Source of the DNA: Labilibaculum sp. K2S
GTDB lineage: Bacteria; Bacteroidota; Bacteroidia; Bacteroidales; Marinifilaceae
DNA length: 64,000 nt
Reading direction: 5' to 3'
NCBI RefSeq assembly: GCF_030372765.1
Contig: NZ_JAUCMW010000019.1
Span: 1-64,000 of the forward strand
The translations under genes and the position numbers were made by a program. Shown piece by piece: positions 19,301 through 27,574 of the stretch (the stretch's first letter is position 1; each line of letters starts with the position of its first letter). Below the pieces are notes generated by a model that had not been told where the DNA came from, ran no database searches, and saw only the letters and a program-made list of their open reading frames with translations.

Positions 19301-19454
19301 CCGAATTCAGGTCTGTTATTTTACCGGTGACCAAAGCTTGTTGGGAACCAGCAAAGGCACTGTTTATAACCAGTACCAACAATAAGAGAATCATTTTTTT
19401 TGCCGAAAAAAACTTTTTCAGCTTAAAAACATTCAATAAATAATTTTTTTTCAT
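16332..19454 (-). CDS. SusC/RagA-family TonB-dependent outer-membrane transporter
   Basis: I use the ATG at 19454 (1040 residues, MKKNYLLNVFKLKKFF), which leaves a normal signal peptide ending near INSAFAGS; the frame opens at 19520. A carboxypeptidase-D-like N-terminal domain (VTGKITDLNSGAPLPGVNIIIKG) is followed by the TonB box/plug (DEMVVIGYGAMKKRNLTGSI, LQGRASGVQV, DPLYVIDGV, IEVLKDGASTSIYGSRAANGVI) and a 22-strand-type barrel ending in SRTYIFGLNVQF. It imports glycan fragments using TonB energy together with the SusD partner encoded next. A leader of roughly 250 nt with a hairpin, and a promoter overlapped by a LacI-type operator, lie upstream. Confidence 0.95.
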   Translation of the reverse strand: MKKNYLLNVFKLKKFFSAKKMILLLLVLVINSAFAGSQQALVTGKITDLNSGAPLPGVNIIIKGTTKGVSSNFDGTYSIDVSSPKDVLVFSFLGYTAQEISVGNNKNINIKLAESTQQLDEMVVIGYGAMKKRNLTGSITSISSKSLENTPIKDVMSALQGRASGVQVVSNSGAPGDGITVTVRGQSSLNSGNDPLYVIDGVAVETTSLSLLNGWDTHGLNPLADINPNDIESIEVLKDGASTSIYGSRAANGVILITTKRGHEGKANIKVNVFTGLSKITRKLSVLNASQWREIIMDTYKNLDDYNNKTTYADAHWTAIDSLNPMNSGDVDWQDVMYRTAKQKQIELSVTGGTKNAKYALSTSALDQDGIFLASNFKRITSRLNADFTVSDKLKIGYNLSYAHAVNNRINAGGTGNNSLVQSILVRPPVYSLTYPNGDPINYFNGKRNPVGLAKEATHLNTTNRVIGNQYLEYEIIKNLKFKTTLSLDFISMKEDQFYPTTVDYRAGYNSGAVRATSNQTWANENYLTYVKSFNNEHNFSALVGYSQQEWKLETTGLDGMYFASDNIRTLNGAGTISNQAVNTTVEHSLASYFGRLSYDYKSKYLFQANLRADGSSRFGKNNRFGYFPSASAAWRFSDESFIKNLSFLNDGKLRFSAGQTGNEAIGNYTSQGEFALSTNYLDNSGASPTVMPNSGLTWETTTQYDAGIDLTLLKNRIIFTGDAYLKKTSDLLFAVPIPETTGFGYITQNIGEVQNKGLELSLTTYNFTGKFKWNSSFNISFNRNKILSLPEEVLTNGYIQNGTYHILKEGESIGTFYGWNYLGVYSRDEDNVNHVRMGSSNGKEFRGGDPIWDDLNGDNIIDDNDKQIIGNAQPKFTGGFNNDFSYKNFSLNVFFQFTYGNDIYSNLNMMRNWVFAYNNVSTDALNRWKEQGDVTDYPRPIRLDPLKNEYQRVSNRWIEDGSFLRLKNITLAYNVPEQILNKLKISGLKFYVTGQNLVTWTHYTGYDPEVSSYSGLRLGVDDGSYPQSRTYIFGLNVQF

Positions 19455-19491
19455 AGATTTGAAATTAGTTAAATTAATAAACTGGATACTG

Positions 19492-19528
19492 CCTGGACTA
19501 GAGATTGCACCATACATCACTGTCCAGG
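19492..19528 (-). promoter_or_regulatory. Hairpin in the SusC mRNA leader
   Basis: A perfect 7-bp inverted repeat (CCTGGAC at 19492-19498, GTCCAGG at 19522-19528) lies 38 bp upstream of the chosen SusC start. It could influence translation or leader stability; no T-tract is present. Confidence 0.45.
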
Positions 19529-19712
19529 TATTATTTTAAAATGTTTTTAATGATCTGCATTGATAGAATCAAGCAAATCAAAATGTGAGAGAAACACTTA
19601 GGCGAATTTTGTCAGATTGAGACGCCTTAGTAGTAAGAAAGAACCATCCATCCTCAAAAAACAACTGGCATTTCTATTTCCAATTAATGTTTTGATTCAA
19701 CTACATTTACAG

Positions 19713-19743
19713 CAAATATAAAACAAATCTCAAAACAAACAAA
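19713..19743 (-). promoter_or_regulatory. Predicted promoter of the SusC operon
   Basis: On the minus strand TATATTTG (19713-19720) matches the Bacteroidota -7 consensus TAnnTTTG. A TTTG -33 box (19740-19743) lies 19 bp away, the normal spacing. The -33 box overlaps the palindrome at 19739-19750, so a bound LacI-type regulator would compete with RNA polymerase. Confidence 0.6.
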
Positions 19744-19750
19744 CGTTTGT
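19739..19750. promoter_or_regulatory. LacI-type operator 1
   Basis: The perfect palindrome ACAAACGTTTGT has the central CG typical of LacI/GalR operators. It overlaps the predicted -33 box of the SusC promoter and lies 165 bp from the start of the LacI gene. Confidence 0.7.
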
Positions 19751-19890
19751 GTAAATATTTAATATTTGTGTCATTTATTTTTTGATAATTCTAATTAATA
19801 AGTTAATTTTAGACTATTGAAATTATCAATTGGTTTATTTACAGTTGTTTGTAAAGAATGATGAAATAGTTGTAAACCTTTAGATATAAG

Positions 19891-19902
19891 ACAAACGTTT
19901 GT
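19891..19902. promoter_or_regulatory. LacI-type operator 2
   Basis: An identical copy of ACAAACGTTTGT lies 12 bp upstream of the LacI-family start codon. Its position suggests autoregulation. The copies are 152 bp apart, a distance compatible with looping between two bound dimers. Confidence 0.7.
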
Positions 19903-19914
19903 TTAAAAGTATAT

Positions 19915-20940
19915 ATGGCTACTTCAAGAATTACAATAAAAGACCTTGCTAAAAGGATGAATTTTTCCGTCTCTACAATCTCTAGAGCCTTGCACGATCA
20001 CCCAAGTATTGGTAAGAAAACTACGCGTGAAGTAAAGAAACTTGCAAAAGAACTTGGTTATTTTCCAAATTCGGTTGCTTCAAATCTCAGAAGGAATAAA
20101 ACGACTTCAATTGGAGTTATTGTTCCTCGGATCGATATACATTTTCACTCCCTCGCGATTAGTGGTATTGAAGAGGTTGCGTACAAATCAGGATATACAG
20201 TTACAATCTATCAGTCTAGGGATTCACTTGAACGGGAGGTTTCAATTACAAACATCCTGCAAACTAATATGGTTGATGGTATTATTATTTGTTTAGGACT
20301 TGAAACTAAAGACTGTAAACATTTTACCCGATTTAGAGAACTTAGTGTTCCGTTGGTTTTTTATGACAGGGTTTCAGATGATTTTGAAGCAAGTAAAGTT
20401 ATTATTGATGATTTTGAGGCCGCTTTTAAAGCGACAGAACATTTAATTTTGAGGGGATGCACGAAAATAGCTCATATTGCCGGATGTCAGTCTATGAACA
20501 TTTTTAAAGCACGGAAGGAAGGCTATAAAGCTGCTTTAGCAAAGTACAATTTAGAAATTAATGATTCTTTAATAGAATATACAACAGAACTTAGTTACGA
20601 CGAAGGTGTAGAATGTGCAAAAAAGTTGCTGTCCGGGAAGATACGACCAGACGGGATTTTCTGCGCTAATGACTATACGGCAATCAGTTCGATTCAGGTA
20701 TTTGCCAAAGCAGGATTCCATGTCCCCAATGACATTGCAGTTGTCGGGTTCAGTAATTATCCAATCTCTAAAATTATTGAACCAACTTTGACTACAATTG
20801 ATGATCAGGCATTTGAGATGGGGCAAACGGCTGCAAAATTACTTATCCGCCAAATAGAAGAAAAAGATCATGTCATTGCGTCGGAAACTATTGTTATAAA
20901 AACAGAATTAGTAATTCGGGATTCAACCAGAACATCTTGA
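19915..20940 (+). CDS. LacI-family transcriptional regulator
   Basis: The protein has 341 residues. The N-terminal helix-turn-helix ITIKDLAKRMNFSVSTISRALHDHPSIGKKT and hinge (FPNSVASNLRRNKTTSIGVIVP) are canonical, followed by a periplasmic-binding-protein-like effector domain (~62-341; DGIIICLGLETKD, GCTKIAHIAGC, PDGIFCANDYTA, PTLTTIDD). It probably senses a sugar or sugar phosphate from the glycan and controls the divergent SusC operon through the two ACAAACGTTTGT palindromes. It is transcribed away from the PUL. The effector cannot be named from sequence. Confidence 0.93.
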   Translation: MATSRITIKDLAKRMNFSVSTISRALHDHPSIGKKTTREVKKLAKELGYFPNSVASNLRRNKTTSIGVIVPRIDIHFHSLAISGIEEVAYKSGYTVTIYQSRDSLEREVSITNILQTNMVDGIIICLGLETKDCKHFTRFRELSVPLVFYDRVSDDFEASKVIIDDFEAAFKATEHLILRGCTKIAHIAGCQSMNIFKARKEGYKAALAKYNLEINDSLIEYTTELSYDEGVECAKKLLSGKIRPDGIFCANDYTAISSIQVFAKAGFHVPNDIAVVGFSNYPISKIIEPTLTTIDDQAFEMGQTAAKLLIRQIEEKDHVIASETIVIKTELVIRDSTRTS

Positions 20941-21106
20941 TTTTTTTCTTGTAATTGAAATCAGGAAATATTAGTATGGGTAGGGTAGGAGGCAAATCAA
21001 GAGTAGGCTTCATAGTTAACTTTAAAATATAAGTGACGATGAGTTTGCCTGTAGGCTTACTTCATATTATCAGTAGATCCGTTTGTATTTTTTAAAATTA
21101 CTGGGA

Positions 21107-21745
21107 ATGGAATTGAAAATCCCGAACATATCTGCTTCAATGAATGGAGAAGTAGATCTTTTTGAAGTTATGAAATCACTGGAAGACAATCCGATTGATC
21201 GATTTTCATGGGGAAAAGTAGATCCGGCGCCAATGGTGTGTTTTAAAATAGCTCACAATAATAAGACTATTTTATTGCAATATGATATTTGGGAAACTGA
21301 AACTTTGGCCAGATATTCCAATCACAACGCTCAAGTGTGTAAGGATAGTTGTGTTGAATTTTTTATCGCTTTTGAGGGAGAACAAAACTATTATAATTTT
21401 GAGTTCAATTGCTTGGGGACATGTCATGCAGCATGGGGGAGCGACCGGAATAACAGACAATTGCTAAAATCCACAATTATTAATCAAATTCAGGAGCATA
21501 CAAAAATGCAAAGAGCAATAAAAAACGGATTGCCACTTATAAACTGGCAATTATCATTACAATTTCCTCTGAATGTTTTTTCATTTGATGATATTGACGG
21601 TTTGATTGGAAAAAAAGCAACAGCTAATTTCTATAAATGTGGTGATGATCTTTGCCAACCACATTTTATCACGTGGAATCCGGTTAAGGCTGAAAAACCA
21701 GATTTTCACCTGAAATCTCACTTTGGCAGAATCGAATTTTTATAA
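21107..21745 (+). CDS. CBM9-like carbohydrate-binding protein without signal peptide
   Basis: I use the ATG at 21107 (212 residues); the open frame begins with a TTG at 21083. The sequence has the beta-sandwich pattern of CBM9-like (CBM9_2) proteins: MVCFKIAHNNKTILLQYDIWE, VCKDSCVEFFIAF, YYNFEFNCLGTCHAAWGSDR and a closing FHLKSHFGRIEFL. There is no signal peptide or lipobox, which is odd for a glycan-binding module, so it may act in the cytoplasm or be exported another way. It lies 166 bp after the LacI gene and converges with the hybrid sensor gene. Function is unknown beyond the fold similarity. Confidence 0.65.
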   Translation: MELKIPNISASMNGEVDLFEVMKSLEDNPIDRFSWGKVDPAPMVCFKIAHNNKTILLQYDIWETETLARYSNHNAQVCKDSCVEFFIAFEGEQNYYNFEFNCLGTCHAAWGSDRNNRQLLKSTIINQIQEHTKMQRAIKNGLPLINWQLSLQFPLNVFSFDDIDGLIGKKATANFYKCGDDLCQPHFITWNPVKAEKPDFHLKSHFGRIEFL

Positions 21746-21866
21746 TAATGAGTGTTTGATTTTTGGGAAGCCAAGAATGATTAATAATGTTGCTGTTTTG
21801 ACATTTGATCTCCGGGTTCAGGCTGTTATTTTTAACGTGGGCTGAAAAGAAAGTCAATTGTTCGGT

Positions 21867-24800
21867 TTATTCCAATTTTCCATATTCGCTAGGTGAAACA
21901 CCAAAAATGCTTTTAAAGCTTTTTGAAAAACTGGAGAGGCTGATAAATCCAACACTATACATGATTTCGGTAATGTTCCCCTCGTTGTTTTTGATCATTT
22001 GAGCTGCTTTTTGAAGCCTGTAGTTTTTTAATATGTCTTTTGTTGATTGGTTGGTTATGGCTTTTAGTTTTCGGTATAAATGCGTGGAACTAAGGTTCAT
22101 TTTTGAGCTGATCATTTCAACGGATAAATCAGGATTACTAATGTTCTCAGAGATAAATTCCATTACCTTTTTCAAAAATTGTTCATCTTGATTTCTGTTC
22201 GGATTATTTTCTTCACGTGGATGAATCAACAATTCTTTTTTGATAAAATCATGCAGTTGTTCTTTCCGGCTTAAAAGATTGTTGATGCAGGCTTTCAGGT
22301 AATTGATATCGAATGGTTTGGTAATGTACATATTGGCACCCACTTCAACACCTTCGGTTTTTTGTACGTCGAGAGTTTTTGCTGTTAGCAGGATTAGGGG
22401 AATCTGTTTTGTAGCGGTATTTTGTTTTATTTTTTTGCACATTTCAATTCCATCCATTACCGGCATCATAATATCCGAAATAATGATTTCCGGCTTAATT
22501 TCTACAGCCAAATCGTAGCCTTTACTACCATTGCTTGCTTTATGAATGATGTATTCTGTTTCCAGGTTCATTTCAATGTAATCAAGAATGTCAGGATTAT
22601 CATCAACAATTAATATCTGCTTTAAGCCTTTGCTTTTGGGCAATAGTTTCGGAATTACAGCCTCGGTACTTGCGGTAACCTGCTGTGTTTGCTCTATTGT
22701 GATCTGCTCTCCCTCTTCAACCGGAAGCGTAAATGTAAACGTGCTTCCTAATCCGTTTTCACTTTTCACTGATATGTTTCCCTGATGTAAGGCGGCATAT
22801 TGTTTTGCCATGGACAAGCCAATTCCTGTTCCCTGTTGATCGGCTGGATTGTTGGCAGACTGGTAAAAATTATCAAAAATTTTCTCCATATCGTCAGCAG
22901 ATATGCCCGATCCTGTATCTGATACCGATATTCTTATTTTGTTCCGATTCTCATCGTTTACAATGGTAACCGACATTTCGATGCGTCCTTCGGGTGGAGT
23001 ATGTTTAAACGCATTGATTAGCAAATTGTATAGAATGGCTTCAATTTTTTCTTTATCAAGAATTACATTGATTGGTGCAATATCACAGGTTAATGTGTAA
23101 TTTACTTCGTTTCGCGAGGCCATATCTTTAAACGAATCAAATATTTCCTCGCAGAAACTTGTTAATTCTACATGTTTTTTAAGTAGTGGAATGGTTTGAC
23201 TTTCCAACTTTCTGAAATCTAAAATCTGGTTGATGAGAGTCAGTAAACGTTTTGAGTTTTTCTCAGCCAATTTCAGCATCTCAAGATTTTTTCCACGCAG
23301 AGCACCCGATTTTAGAACCTGTTGAATGGGTGGTGTTATCAAACTTAACGGAGTTCGGAATTCATGAGATATGTTTGTGAAAAATTGTTGTTTTGTATTC
23401 AGGATCTCTTCCGAATGATTTTTTTCCAGATTGGCGATGCGCAACTGATTGTTTAATTTTTGTCTTTTGGCGTATAGTTTAAAAATAGAATAAACTGCTG
23501 CCATACACAGCAACAGGTACAATGCTATAAAAGGATTGCTCAACCATAAAGGCGGTAGAATCACAACAGCTAAGTTGGTTGTTGTTTTGCTCTGAATTCC
23601 GGCATAATTGATGGCCTCTACTTCTAAATTGTAATTTCCCGGCTTTAGGTTTGAATAGGCTGCAAAATTAACATTTTGAGTGCTGTGCCAGTCTGTATCG
23701 AAATTGTTTAACCGGTATCTGAAATGACTTTTTGTGGGCAGCCAATAGTTTAAAGTAGAGAAGAAAAACGTTAGTGAATTGTTCGAATATTTCAGGCTTA
23801 TTTTATGGGTGTAAGCAATGTCTTTTTCTAATAATTTTGAATGGTTTCGCGAGGAAATCAGATCGTTATCCACTTTTATACCGGAAATAACAGATTTTGG
23901 ATCAATCGGTTGAAAATTTTTCATATTCGTGTTTGCTTCAACGTAACCGTTATCTCCACCAAAATACACGTGGCCTGACTTTGAGATTGCACTGCATTGA
24001 GAATAGAAGTTCTTTAATGGGTAATGCGGATTTAGAGGCATAGAAAGTACAGATCCATTGTTGCTGTCGTATTTGATTACTGAAGTCAATCCGGCCATCC
24101 AGATATTATTTTTCTGATCTATTTCGATACTTATGAGATCGCTGATCACAGGATTGCTCAATGGATAGGTAACTACACTATCCAATTTTGGGGAGTAGTT
24201 GATCAATTGATTGTCTGTTGCTATCCAAAGCGATTCATTTTCTGATGTGTTCATGCAGGAGATGGACCGATTTTCAAGATAGCTATTAACTTCACCAACT
24301 TGTTCAGTTGTTAAAGTGTTATTATTTATTGTCCACAACTTATTCGCCTTGCTATAGTAAATATTATCACTGCAGGCATAAATAAAATCAGGAGCAGAAT
24401 CTTCAAGCTTGGTAAAATGGATCGCTTCAAGAGTTTTGATATTTCCGGTGAGTTTAAAAATACCACCTTCCCAGGCATTTACCCATACCGAACCATCTTT
24501 CGTGATGGCAAAAGAGCTGATGTAATTTGAGGTTAAGCCATTACTTTTGTTCGCACTAATGGATTTCATTACTTGCAGCTTTGGATCCCATACATTAATT
24601 CCTCCTGCTGTACCAATCCAAATACGACCATAAGGACCTTCTGCCAGAGCATAGGCATTATCGAGTAATAATTTATGGTCGTCCTTGCTGTTGGCAGTAA
24701 AATAAGTCTTTTTATTGCTGTTGGGATTATGGACAATTACTCCGTGAATGGTTGCCATATACATGGTTTCATCTTTTGTTACAAGTATATCCCGGATCTG

Positions 24801-25907
24801 ATTTCCAGCTTTTTGATTGTTTACAGAATAGAACTCTTCATGAAGTTTGAAAAAAGGATTTTCTTTATTGATGAGGCTTATGCCATTGGATGTTAAAAAC
24901 CATAATGTATTGTTGCTGTCGCGAAAAATATCCCACACAACATTGTTGGTAATACTATGATTGATGATGGGATTGTGGAAGTAGGTATTAATACATTTCA
25001 GATTCATGTCGAATATTGACAAACCAAAATCTGTTCCTAGCCATAACTTATCTTCATCCGTATGGATACATTTAACAACTTCATTACTGATGGTTGTATT
25101 CGAGCTGTTATACAATTGGTGTTTAAAACTCTTTGTGTTAAAAATGGCGAGTCCGGTTTCTGTTCCAATATAAAGGATCGAATCGTTCGTTTCCGAGAAG
25201 GGACAAATATCCAGGATCAGATTATTTTTTAAGTAGGGTTTATAATCCCCTTTTAAATTAAAGGCTTTAAATTTCCCATCTTTGAATCGGTTCAGTTGAT
25301 TATAGGTTCCAATCCATAAGGAACCGTCTTTTGTTTCATAAAAACATCGTATTGTAGAATGACTTAATTCGCTGTTGGTACTAGTAAAAAAATCGAACTT
25401 ATTTAGTTCTTTACTGTAAGCTAAAAGTCCATTTGAAGTCCCAATCCAAATTTTGTTATCCATCGATTTATAAAGACAGCGAATGGTGACCTCTGGTCCC
25501 AGATTCACTCTTTTTATTTCCAGGGTTTTGGTATTTATTTTACACAAACCTTTCCAGGTTCCAACCCATAGCGTATCTCCGTCCATAAGTAAAGAACTAA
25601 TATTGTTGGTAGGTAAGGAATTTAAAGAACCTTCATTTTTAAATACAATAGTAGAAAAGCCATCGTACCTGCACACTCCGTTTGCTGTCCCGATCCAAAT
25701 AAATCCTTTTTGATCCTGAACTACCGAACTTGTGATATTTGATGGGAGTCCGTCTTCCTGTCTTAAATTATTAAAATACAAAGAAGGGGCTTCTATTGCA
25801 TAAACAGGCATAAATTGCAGCACATAAAGAAATACAGCTATTAGTTTTAATAGCATGGATTGTATCCGTGTTTTAGGCTCTTTTTTATTTGGAATATAAT
25901 TTACCAT
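21867..25907 (-). CDS. Hybrid two-component system (HTCS) sensor-regulator of the galactan PUL
   Basis: The protein has 1346 residues. After a signal peptide (LIAVFLYVLQFMPVYA) come two seven-bladed propellers of the two-component regulator type (repeats such as GFIWIGTANGVCRYDG and DTLWVGTWKGLCKI), then a Y_Y_Y domain (~700-780, ending KPGNYNLEVEAINYAG), a membrane helix near 790-810, a histidine kinase with phospho-acceptor His848 in NISHEFRTPLSL, an HATPase domain (DTGSGISADDMEKIFDNFYQ), a receiver with Asp1145 (IIISDIMMPVMDG), and a C-terminal AraC helix-turn-helix. It detects an oligosaccharide in the periplasm and activates the PUL. It is divergent from GH53, GH2 and SusCD genes, so beta-1,4-galacto-oligosaccharides are the likely signal. 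Confidence 0.95.
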   Translation of the reverse strand: MVNYIPNKKEPKTRIQSMLLKLIAVFLYVLQFMPVYAIEAPSLYFNNLRQEDGLPSNITSSVVQDQKGFIWIGTANGVCRYDGFSTIVFKNEGSLNSLPTNNISSLLMDGDTLWVGTWKGLCKINTKTLEIKRVNLGPEVTIRCLYKSMDNKIWIGTSNGLLAYSKELNKFDFFTSTNSELSHSTIRCFYETKDGSLWIGTYNQLNRFKDGKFKAFNLKGDYKPYLKNNLILDICPFSETNDSILYIGTETGLAIFNTKSFKHQLYNSSNTTISNEVVKCIHTDEDKLWLGTDFGLSIFDMNLKCINTYFHNPIINHSITNNVVWDIFRDSNNTLWFLTSNGISLINKENPFFKLHEEFYSVNNQKAGNQIRDILVTKDETMYMATIHGVIVHNPNSNKKTYFTANSKDDHKLLLDNAYALAEGPYGRIWIGTAGGINVWDPKLQVMKSISANKSNGLTSNYISSFAITKDGSVWVNAWEGGIFKLTGNIKTLEAIHFTKLEDSAPDFIYACSDNIYYSKANKLWTINNNTLTTEQVGEVNSYLENRSISCMNTSENESLWIATDNQLINYSPKLDSVVTYPLSNPVISDLISIEIDQKNNIWMAGLTSVIKYDSNNGSVLSMPLNPHYPLKNFYSQCSAISKSGHVYFGGDNGYVEANTNMKNFQPIDPKSVISGIKVDNDLISSRNHSKLLEKDIAYTHKISLKYSNNSLTFFFSTLNYWLPTKSHFRYRLNNFDTDWHSTQNVNFAAYSNLKPGNYNLEVEAINYAGIQSKTTTNLAVVILPPLWLSNPFIALYLLLCMAAVYSIFKLYAKRQKLNNQLRIANLEKNHSEEILNTKQQFFTNISHEFRTPLSLITPPIQQVLKSGALRGKNLEMLKLAEKNSKRLLTLINQILDFRKLESQTIPLLKKHVELTSFCEEIFDSFKDMASRNEVNYTLTCDIAPINVILDKEKIEAILYNLLINAFKHTPPEGRIEMSVTIVNDENRNKIRISVSDTGSGISADDMEKIFDNFYQSANNPADQQGTGIGLSMAKQYAALHQGNISVKSENGLGSTFTFTLPVEEGEQITIEQTQQVTASTEAVIPKLLPKSKGLKQILIVDDNPDILDYIEMNLETEYIIHKASNGSKGYDLAVEIKPEIIISDIMMPVMDGIEMCKKIKQNTATKQIPLILLTAKTLDVQKTEGVEVGANMYITKPFDINYLKACINNLLSRKEQLHDFIKKELLIHPREENNPNRNQDEQFLKKVMEFISENISNPDLSVEMISSKMNLSSTHLYRKLKAITNQSTKDILKNYRLQKAAQMIKNNEGNITEIMYSVGFISLSSFSKSFKSIFGVSPSEYGKLE

Positions 25908-26348
25908 TTGTATTGATCAAAAATAAACTGAATGCTTACCGCAAATTTAATTTCTGTTATCAATTACATACAATAGTTTGTTAAGCTTTTGTAAATACTT
26001 GATTTTTGTGGTGGTTTATTGAATATCTCAATGTAAATTTTTGAAAATAAGCATACTGTAAATCAATCTAATATCTCATGATCTATTGAGATAGAAGTTA
26101 ATCGTAAATATATTGAAATTTTACCAAGTGTGGCTATCGTGTATGATACCTGCAAGTTTTGGTAAGAAATGAACTAATCGTAAAGTCTTTATTAAATAAT
26201 TGGCCGTAATATTTTTAGGTGTTTTATACAAAAAAGTAAGATTTGAACAACAATTGGTATGTCTTAACAAAGTGGTGGATTTAATACTTGCTTACTTTTA
26301 TTGCAGCTATTTGTGAAGGCAATTTCAAATGTTAAAAAAATATCGAAT
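25908..26348. other. Divergent regulatory gap between HTCS and GH53 genes
   Basis: This AT-rich 441-bp region holds no credible gene. It should contain both divergent promoters. Only the HTCS one is suggested by sequence (25942-25974). I could not identify a confident promoter or HTCS-binding repeat for the GH53 side. Confidence 0.5.
25942..25974 (-). promoter_or_regulatory. Possible HTCS promoter
   Basis: On the minus strand TAAATTTG (25942-25949) fits TAnnTTTG. An ATTG approximating the TTTG -33 box lies 21 bp upstream. The leader would be about 30 nt. Confidence 0.4.
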
Positions 26349-27545
26349 ATGACCATGAATGTAATAAAGCAAAGCTTTGCACTCTTTTTAATTTTACTAT
26401 TAAATCAATCTTGCGCTGCCAAAAGTAAAGACTCTGATTCTTCTTTAAAATCAATTCATGAGTTTGTTATGGGAGTAGATCTTTCCTATGTAAATCAAGT
26501 TGAAGATTTTGGTGGTACATATAAGGAAGAGGGAAAAGTAAAAGATGTTTATTCAATATTTAGTGATCATGGAGCCAATATGGTGAGACTCAGAATTTGG
26601 AATAACCCGGATTGGATTTACCAGGTTTACGGAGAGAACAGCTCTTTGTATAGTGGTTTTGATGATGTGAAAAAATCCATTCGCAGATCAAAAGCACAAG
26701 GCATGGCTGTCAATCTTGATTTCCATTATTCCGATACATGGGCAGATCCAGCACATCAGACTGTACCTAAGGCCTGGGAGAATATTACGGATATTAATGT
26801 GCTTGCCGATTCTGTTTACCAATATACCTATCATGTTTTAAACGAGTTAAGTAAAGATAATTTGTTGCCGGAAATGGTACAGATAGGCAATGAAACCAAT
26901 TGCGGATTAATGCATACCGACACGAATAAGGATTTTCCAAAACTATCCATTTGTGATGATAATTGGACTAGTCTGGGAAAAGTATTAAATGCAGGAATAC
27001 GGGCAGTAAGAGATATTGATGCCAAAACAGGAAAGTCAACCATTATTGCCCTTCATGTAGCTGATCCAAAGAACCTGGATTTTTGGTACAAAGGAATTAT
27101 GAATAAAGCAGGTGTTACCGATTTTGATGTGGCTGGATTTTCGTACTATCCACATTGGCACACTGAGGTTTCCTTTTCGGAATTGCCTAATGTGGTTAAA
27201 AAGCTACGTACTGATATTGGTAAGGATGTGATGATTCTTGAAACAGCTTATCCATATACTCTTAAAGATAATGATACCTACACCAATATTTTTGGAGTAG
27301 AAAGTGTTGTGGAAGGATATCCGATTAGTGTAGAAGGGCAACGTTCGTTTCTGATCGATTTGACTAAAAATATGATGGATGCCGGAGCAAAAGGAGTTAT
27401 GTATTGGGAACCGGCGTGGGTTTCTTCTGATATGAAAGATCTTTGGGGAAAAGGTTCCGCATGGGATAATGCGACGTTTTTCGATTCGTTGGGAAATCTT
27501 ACAAAAGGAATTGATTATATGTTGTATGATAACAAAAAGAAATAA
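26349..27545 (+). CDS. GH53 endo-beta-1,4-galactanase lipoprotein (first copy)
   Basis: I take the ATG at 26349 (398 residues; ATG at 26355 is also possible); the frame opens at a TTG at 26301. The signal peptide ends at a lipobox, LLNQSC. The GH53 catalytic barrel is complete: MGVDLSYVNQVEDFGG, NMVRLRIWNNP, LDFHYSDTWADPAHQTVPKAW, the acid/base Glu182 in VQIGNETN, and the nucleophile Glu298 in MILETAYP. It cuts beta-1,4-galactan, as in pectic type I arabinogalactan. It is first in the plus-strand PUL, 29 bp before the GH2 gene. The second GH53 (37040-38077) is clearly divergent, so the two probably differ in chain-length preference or cell location. Confidence 0.92.
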   Translation: MTMNVIKQSFALFLILLLNQSCAAKSKDSDSSLKSIHEFVMGVDLSYVNQVEDFGGTYKEEGKVKDVYSIFSDHGANMVRLRIWNNPDWIYQVYGENSSLYSGFDDVKKSIRRSKAQGMAVNLDFHYSDTWADPAHQTVPKAWENITDINVLADSVYQYTYHVLNELSKDNLLPEMVQIGNETNCGLMHTDTNKDFPKLSICDDNWTSLGKVLNAGIRAVRDIDAKTGKSTIIALHVADPKNLDFWYKGIMNKAGVTDFDVAGFSYYPHWHTEVSFSELPNVVKKLRTDIGKDVMILETAYPYTLKDNDTYTNIFGVESVVEGYPISVEGQRSFLIDLTKNMMDAGAKGVMYWEPAWVSSDMKDLWGKGSAWDNATFFDSLGNLTKGIDYMLYDNKKK

Positions 27546-27574
27546 ATAACAGTATTGGATAAGATTTGAAGGTA

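Noticed and set aside
25483..25713. Plus-strand frames inside the hybrid sensor gene
   Set aside because: They are antisense shadows of a well-supported 1346-residue gene with normal domain order.
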